The position numbers and the translations under genes were made by a program. 64,000 bases of DNA from Atriophallophorus winterbourni (lineage: Eukaryota; Platyhelminthes; Trematoda; Plagiorchiida; Microphallidae): positions 1 through 64,000 of the forward strand of contig JACCGJ010011117.1 of assembly GCA_013407085.1 (NCBI GenBank), given 5' to 3'. Of this stretch, positions 40,401-46,400 are shown in pieces. How positions within the stretch are numbered: position 1 is the first letter of the stretch; each line of letters begins with the position of its first letter. The notes beneath the pieces are model-generated. The model worked only from the letters and a program-made list of their open reading frames with translations, made no database searches and was not told where the DNA came from.

Positions 40401-43400
40401 ATTGTTTCTATCATACTAATCGCGTTCAAAATGCCATATTTTATTCCACATTTTTACCCATAAAGCAAAATGCACAATGCCGCATCTTATATACCCTTCT
40501 GAATGTGTGCTTGGTTGTTGTTTATCAAATATCATCAATATTTGCAAGATACAGAATGAAAATAAAGCAAGAAGTGTCTCTTCAAACTATGAACAACTAA
40601 TACTTCATTAAGCGCGGTTTGAGAATCATTACAAATATGGATTTCTATACCACCTTGTGCCGTCCCTATTTGTCTTATCGGTGTAAGATATTGGTAGGAT
40701 TGGTGAGTACAAACTTTTCCTTGAAATTAGAAAAATGTTCAAACTCATATTTATATATAATCATTAGGAGGTGTACTTTAGTGAGTTGAGTTGCATTTCA
40801 TGACGCTAACATTGAGGGCGAGGGATAGCATGAATAATAAAATTAATAGATTATTTGTTATTTCCCAATGTGCTTATTTCTTTCGCTTATTGATAAACAT
40901 ACCAACACAAACTATTAGATGTGTTTAACTATGGGATCCTGTAAAATAGTCTGATAGGCGATTTTTCATTTTCGATGACACGCGAAGTTTAAACCTGACA
41001 TCCTTTGAATCATGCTTTTGAAGCAATTTCATTGAATGAATTAAACAGCATCACTAGTATGACATCTTCTTTGAGGTAGTTGATTGCCTTGCATTATAGA
41101 TACCTCGCACACCAGTTGACCAGACAAATTATTTGCCTGACAGAACAGTACTTGAAGCTGACGACATTATGAACAATATTGTTATTAATTTCATGCCACA
41201 CCCTTCAGACTAAGTGATTATTGTAATGTCAAAGTGCGCGAGGAATAGTCTGGGATCGATGCCGTGCAGACTAGAGCCAGTTCATTTGCAGAAGGATAAT
41301 CTGCCCAAGAATAGAGAACACAACCTTACTTCCACCGATCTAGTCTATAAAAAATACAGCTATATCCACATACATACAACATGACTCAGGCAGTGTAATT
41401 TTTGCACGCTGATGTTTCTTTGGCTGGTGCAGAAGAAGTTGTCCCAGATAGCTACATTCAGTACATCATGATATGATTACAAGTGCTAGTGAAAAGCTGA
41501 AGACGCTTGAGATTTGTCCCCTAGTTTTCAGTCCACACATTCATGCATAGGCTCTCCTTGAATTTTTACTATGTAGAATAATTAATGAGCTTTCTTGGCA
41601 GACGTTTCTGACTAAATATATGATAATAGTTTTGGAATAACCCTGATATTTTACACTTATTACCAAAACGTCTGTCACATTAAGACGCAACATCGTCTAC
41701 AATACGAATTAAACACAAGAATCATCAACCTATATTTTATGACTAGGTTCGTTGTTTGCAGACTATAAATGTTAGAATTCCAATTTGTATAATGAAAATT
41801 TAATTAAAAAATTTAATGGAACATTGTGTATCACATCACTGTTCACGGTGGAGCTGACGACAATATATGAGTCCAGGAAAAAGGAAACATCACCTATAAA
41901 ATCGTTTTTTTAAAATTAGATTTATTTGAACTTCACCTTTTAATATTGAAGCTACTATTTTGCAATTTATCCGAGTAATAATCTGTTGATATATTATTAT
42001 TTACATTGGACATTTCCATCCTTAACAGGATGTCATCCTAAAATCGTATCAATATCAGTCCGACTTACCATTGTCCTACGCAAATTTATCGATTAACAAT
42101 CTCAAATGCAATCTCGAAAATCTCTAGTTCGTGAATTCTTAAGGAGTGGTTGGTGTTTGCATGTGCTGAAATACCCTGAAATGAAAACAGTAAATATTTC
42201 TCTGCTCAATCTGTTCAAATTGAAACCAAGTAATTGATAGAAGTTAACGTCCTTGTTTTCGTTAAGAAAATTGTTTTTGATTTTTCATATTTAGAATTCA
42301 ATGTTTATGATTTTTGTTAATTCACAGGTGCAATTCAGCTCAACGATAACTCCAATTCAATGGTCGTAATTTATCCCCAGAAAACTGCACTAAAACCTTT
42401 TGAGAAACAAGATGTCACAATACACTTTCATCCGGACAAATACATATCGATCGTCGAAGATCAAATCACTGAGCATTGGGTCTCAGAGATTGTTGGCTAC
42501 GTTAACTTAGCTGGATGTGATCAACCGTCAGTCGATGCACGGCTTATGACCCATCAGCTTCCATGTTTACGTTTGAACATATTCTCCTCGTTAGAACATC
42601 CGTGGTGAGTTTCGGATGAAATTCAACAACTTGACAGGCAATATTTAAACGGTATCAATTTGGACGCGAGGGTCGGGATTCTTACACCCTCCGTACCTCG
42701 TATTACAAACTTTATATAACAGCAGTTTAACAGACAAGAGTTGGTCCAATTCGAATTGAGAGAACAGAAATGGTTAACCTGACAAACATTTTCATTGAAT
42801 AAAATTTACGTATTTACATGCGGTTGCAGAACACAACATGATTAGTTTCGTGTTGTTTTCATCCATTTGATTGAGACTATAAACAGTTATTGTCGCAAAG
42901 TTTCAAATTTAAGTTTGGGTTATGGGTTATTCTTTAATTAATGCTAAATAAATATTAACTCGCATTGTGTTGAAATCCTATTAGACTGAGAATATGTTAT
43001 TTATATATAGGTAGGTGTGACATTGATGTTCTTATTATAATTCACACCACAGTATTTCCGCGATATCTATGAACCAGCTAGATACGGCCCCTTTGTGTAT
43101 GTAATAGCGGTCGTTAACCGAACCTACCTTTGGTGTGATTCAAAGAAAACCGAATTCATTTTGGCAGCATTTTTGTGCTTAAACGCAGTATATTTACCAT
43201 CGGTCAACTAGATGTATTGAAACGTTAGTGAACTACCTAACAACTGGCATGCATTATCCCGACGTTATAAACATGATTCAATAGGGATCATATTCATTCG
43301 ATATCGATCTCAAAATTTTGCTTTCCCATGTATTATATTCTGTTAACTCTTAGTTTTGAGCTTCAGGTAAATAGTTGAGCTCGTTGACAGGAAAGTCATT

Positions 43401-46400
43401 ATATCCCATCCACTTTACGTGATTGTAATAACAAATCGAACAACTATCAGGAAAATTCATATTAAACCAATCTCCATCGGTACCTACAACCAATGTCAAA
43501 TTACTTTCGTTTTCAATCAGCATCACTTTTGACGTAGATGATGATATGGCAACCGTATCTACCGAAACAAAAACATTGAATTTTGAATGCAATGTGGGAG
43601 AATTTCTGGATTGTGAAAAGTGTTCAAACGGGGCAAAGGATCCATATATTTTGCATGAGCATATGACACAGTTTCGGAACTGCGTTATCCGCAGTCAGAA
43701 CAACGTTCCCATCCGGCTACGTTTGCGTTGTGATGACCAAACTCATTTCGGATTCCGTGTGGCGGATTCAGACCTCGTCTGCGAAAGAGAAATATACTTG
43801 AGACCGGGAATCAATGAACAGGTAGGGCGATAAATCAGTTTAATTTGAACTGATAGCTGCTACTGGTAATAAAAATAAAAGCTAACTTGTTAAATGTTGA
43901 CGTACATACAATGAATGCTTTTTTGCAGATCACTGTTGGCTTTCGTTACACACGTTCTGAAATTTTGGATCAAAGCTCAGGTGACACAAACGATCTGTCA
44001 ATCAAAGTGAGACATTTCAAAAACGCCCCATTTTGAGCATCCTACACTTGTCAAATCACCTTCAAAATTTCGAGAGTAGTTTTTTATCAACTAATTCTTA
44101 CGTATTTCACTTTCTGAGATGTGTTCCTAAATCGGTATATAATGACGGGTCTACATAGAGCGTCATCGGAATAGTTGTCTGGCCACACGTGTATATGACA
44201 AAATTAAACTCACGAATATTAGCTGCATATCCTACGCAACCCGTCTAAATGTTCGAGCACATATTCGCACCATTGTTGAAATTATCAATTAATCCACATC
44301 TTGCCCGTTGCCGGCATCCTATTTTGCATAGGTTTACAAGCTCGGCAAAGATTTCTCGAAGACTAATCCTTTGCAGACAGGCTGAATTTAAATATATACA
44401 TTTCAAATAATCTTTATTGTACTTGGCATCTTAATATATACCCAAAAACCTGTTGGTTATAGCGTATCACATTATTCTTAGAACTAGTGACTGGCGATTT
44501 TTCCATCAACAATCAATTCATGAAATCCAAACACCATAAATATTCTTTGTTTTCAGTCATGCGGATCCTCAGCCGACTGTCCCAAACTGCTAAAAGCAAA
44601 CCGCACGAAACCGATCGTTGTGTGTGTTGGAAATGCGTGCAAATGAGCATTTATATTCCCTCTATTTAGTTTATTCCTGCAGACCACCAGTTTGATTCAT
44701 TCTCATACCAACGACTGTTAAGGACAATGTCAAACGTAGTTGGACAAAGCGACTATAGCTTTGGTCGTGTAGATATTGCATCAATTTCAGGTAGAGATTC
44801 TCCATTTTTATTTAATTATTATTAGTCCATCGGCTTGCGAATGATTTTTCTTACTGCCATCACTACGTCAGCCAAAATCACACTTGTAAATTCTATCAGA
44901 GATTCACTTAGAGAACATTCATGCCGACCTCATTGCATTCTTACTTGTGGTCCTAATACAAAGCTACATTAGTGAAATGAATGGCATTTATGATGTGCTT
45001 CTCTCTTTATGTTTATTTAGAAGATCCTCATTCTTGTTCCATTTTAACTTTAATTTTTCATGGGGTCAGGAGAATAATAAATTTCACATTCACCCAAATC
45101 TAGTAGCAGTGTTAAATTGTATTGTATGGCATTTTTTTCAATACAATGCTTGTTAAAAATCATTTATATATTAACTCTAATCAATGCTCCGAAGGAAGAC
45201 GAAAAATATATGCAACTAGAATCTAAGCTGAGTGTAACGGCTTTGGTTTCTGAAACAAGTCAATCGACTATCTCGCTTCCGGGTTTGAGACTTCGGGCTC
45301 GAATTCGGCGATCCTCGTTTCGAATTTTCCCGTCAGGAACGGTGGATTTCGGCACAGTTGCAATCGGTACAACTAAAACATTGCAGGTTCAGATCTTCAA
45401 CGAAACCTCGGCAAATCTCTATTGGTTTGCGAGGCCCTGTGATTCAGATGGTAAGCTCTAAAGTATTTGGTGTCCCATTGATTGATAAATGTGTGAAGCC
45501 ACATCTCCGTTTCGTGCATACAACTGATTTGAAAATATCTTCTGAACATTCCAATGTTTCAAAAGGATTTTCATGCCGTTTAGATTACAGGCACACGTTT
45601 CATTTTTGCTGACCGTTATTTGTACTCAGGATGACTATGAATTAAACCTTCGAAAATAAATATAAGAACTTCGATGTAAAACAGTAGAATCCTGAAATTG
45701 CACTTTAAACGATTCGCTAAATGGAACTCCGCGATTTTCAAAACGTTTAACTGCTAGATTTAGTTCTATGAACCATTCCGCATGGAAAGCTACTCGAAGA
45801 TCGACCAATTAGTATATCATTCTAGACGTTTGTCTATGTTTTATAAAATCACCATTCAACTTTTAATAATTTGGACATCGTGAATCTGACCATTTTACGT
45901 GAACAAATTATCAATCATGAGGATACGATACATGATTCTGGCAAGTCCCTGAATTTTTTGATGGATAGCTTGGCATCCGTTGCGAAAAAGGCAACCAGTT
46001 CATAAACCCGGATATAAAAATTCACTTAACATCTGTTTCCGTGAATCGTTTTCTAACGACAACCAATTGTTTCGTGGCTCATCTCGCTCTTATCGCTCAA
46101 CTCTCCGCTACGTTCAAGATTTACCTCGTAGAAATAATGAATAAAATGCCGAAAAAATCATTTTCACATCAATTAGGAAACTTTATTTCCCGCCAGTTTA
46201 CAGTATTTTGTCCCGTATTAATCTCTGCATGACACATTTACCATTTCAACTGGATAGTATTTATTTGTGAGGATTTTACCCAGAACATGTCTGTCTTCGG
46301 ATTATCGATCGAAGCGGGATCACGTTGGGAATGCGTGAAAGTTGTAAAAATAGACTCTGCCTTCGAAACGGTGCATTCATTTGTCTGTTCTACCTGCTAT

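Noticed and set aside
44555..44660. Active hammerhead in intron 23
   Set aside because: CTGATGA has become CTGCTAA and helix III is disrupted, so only a relic remains.
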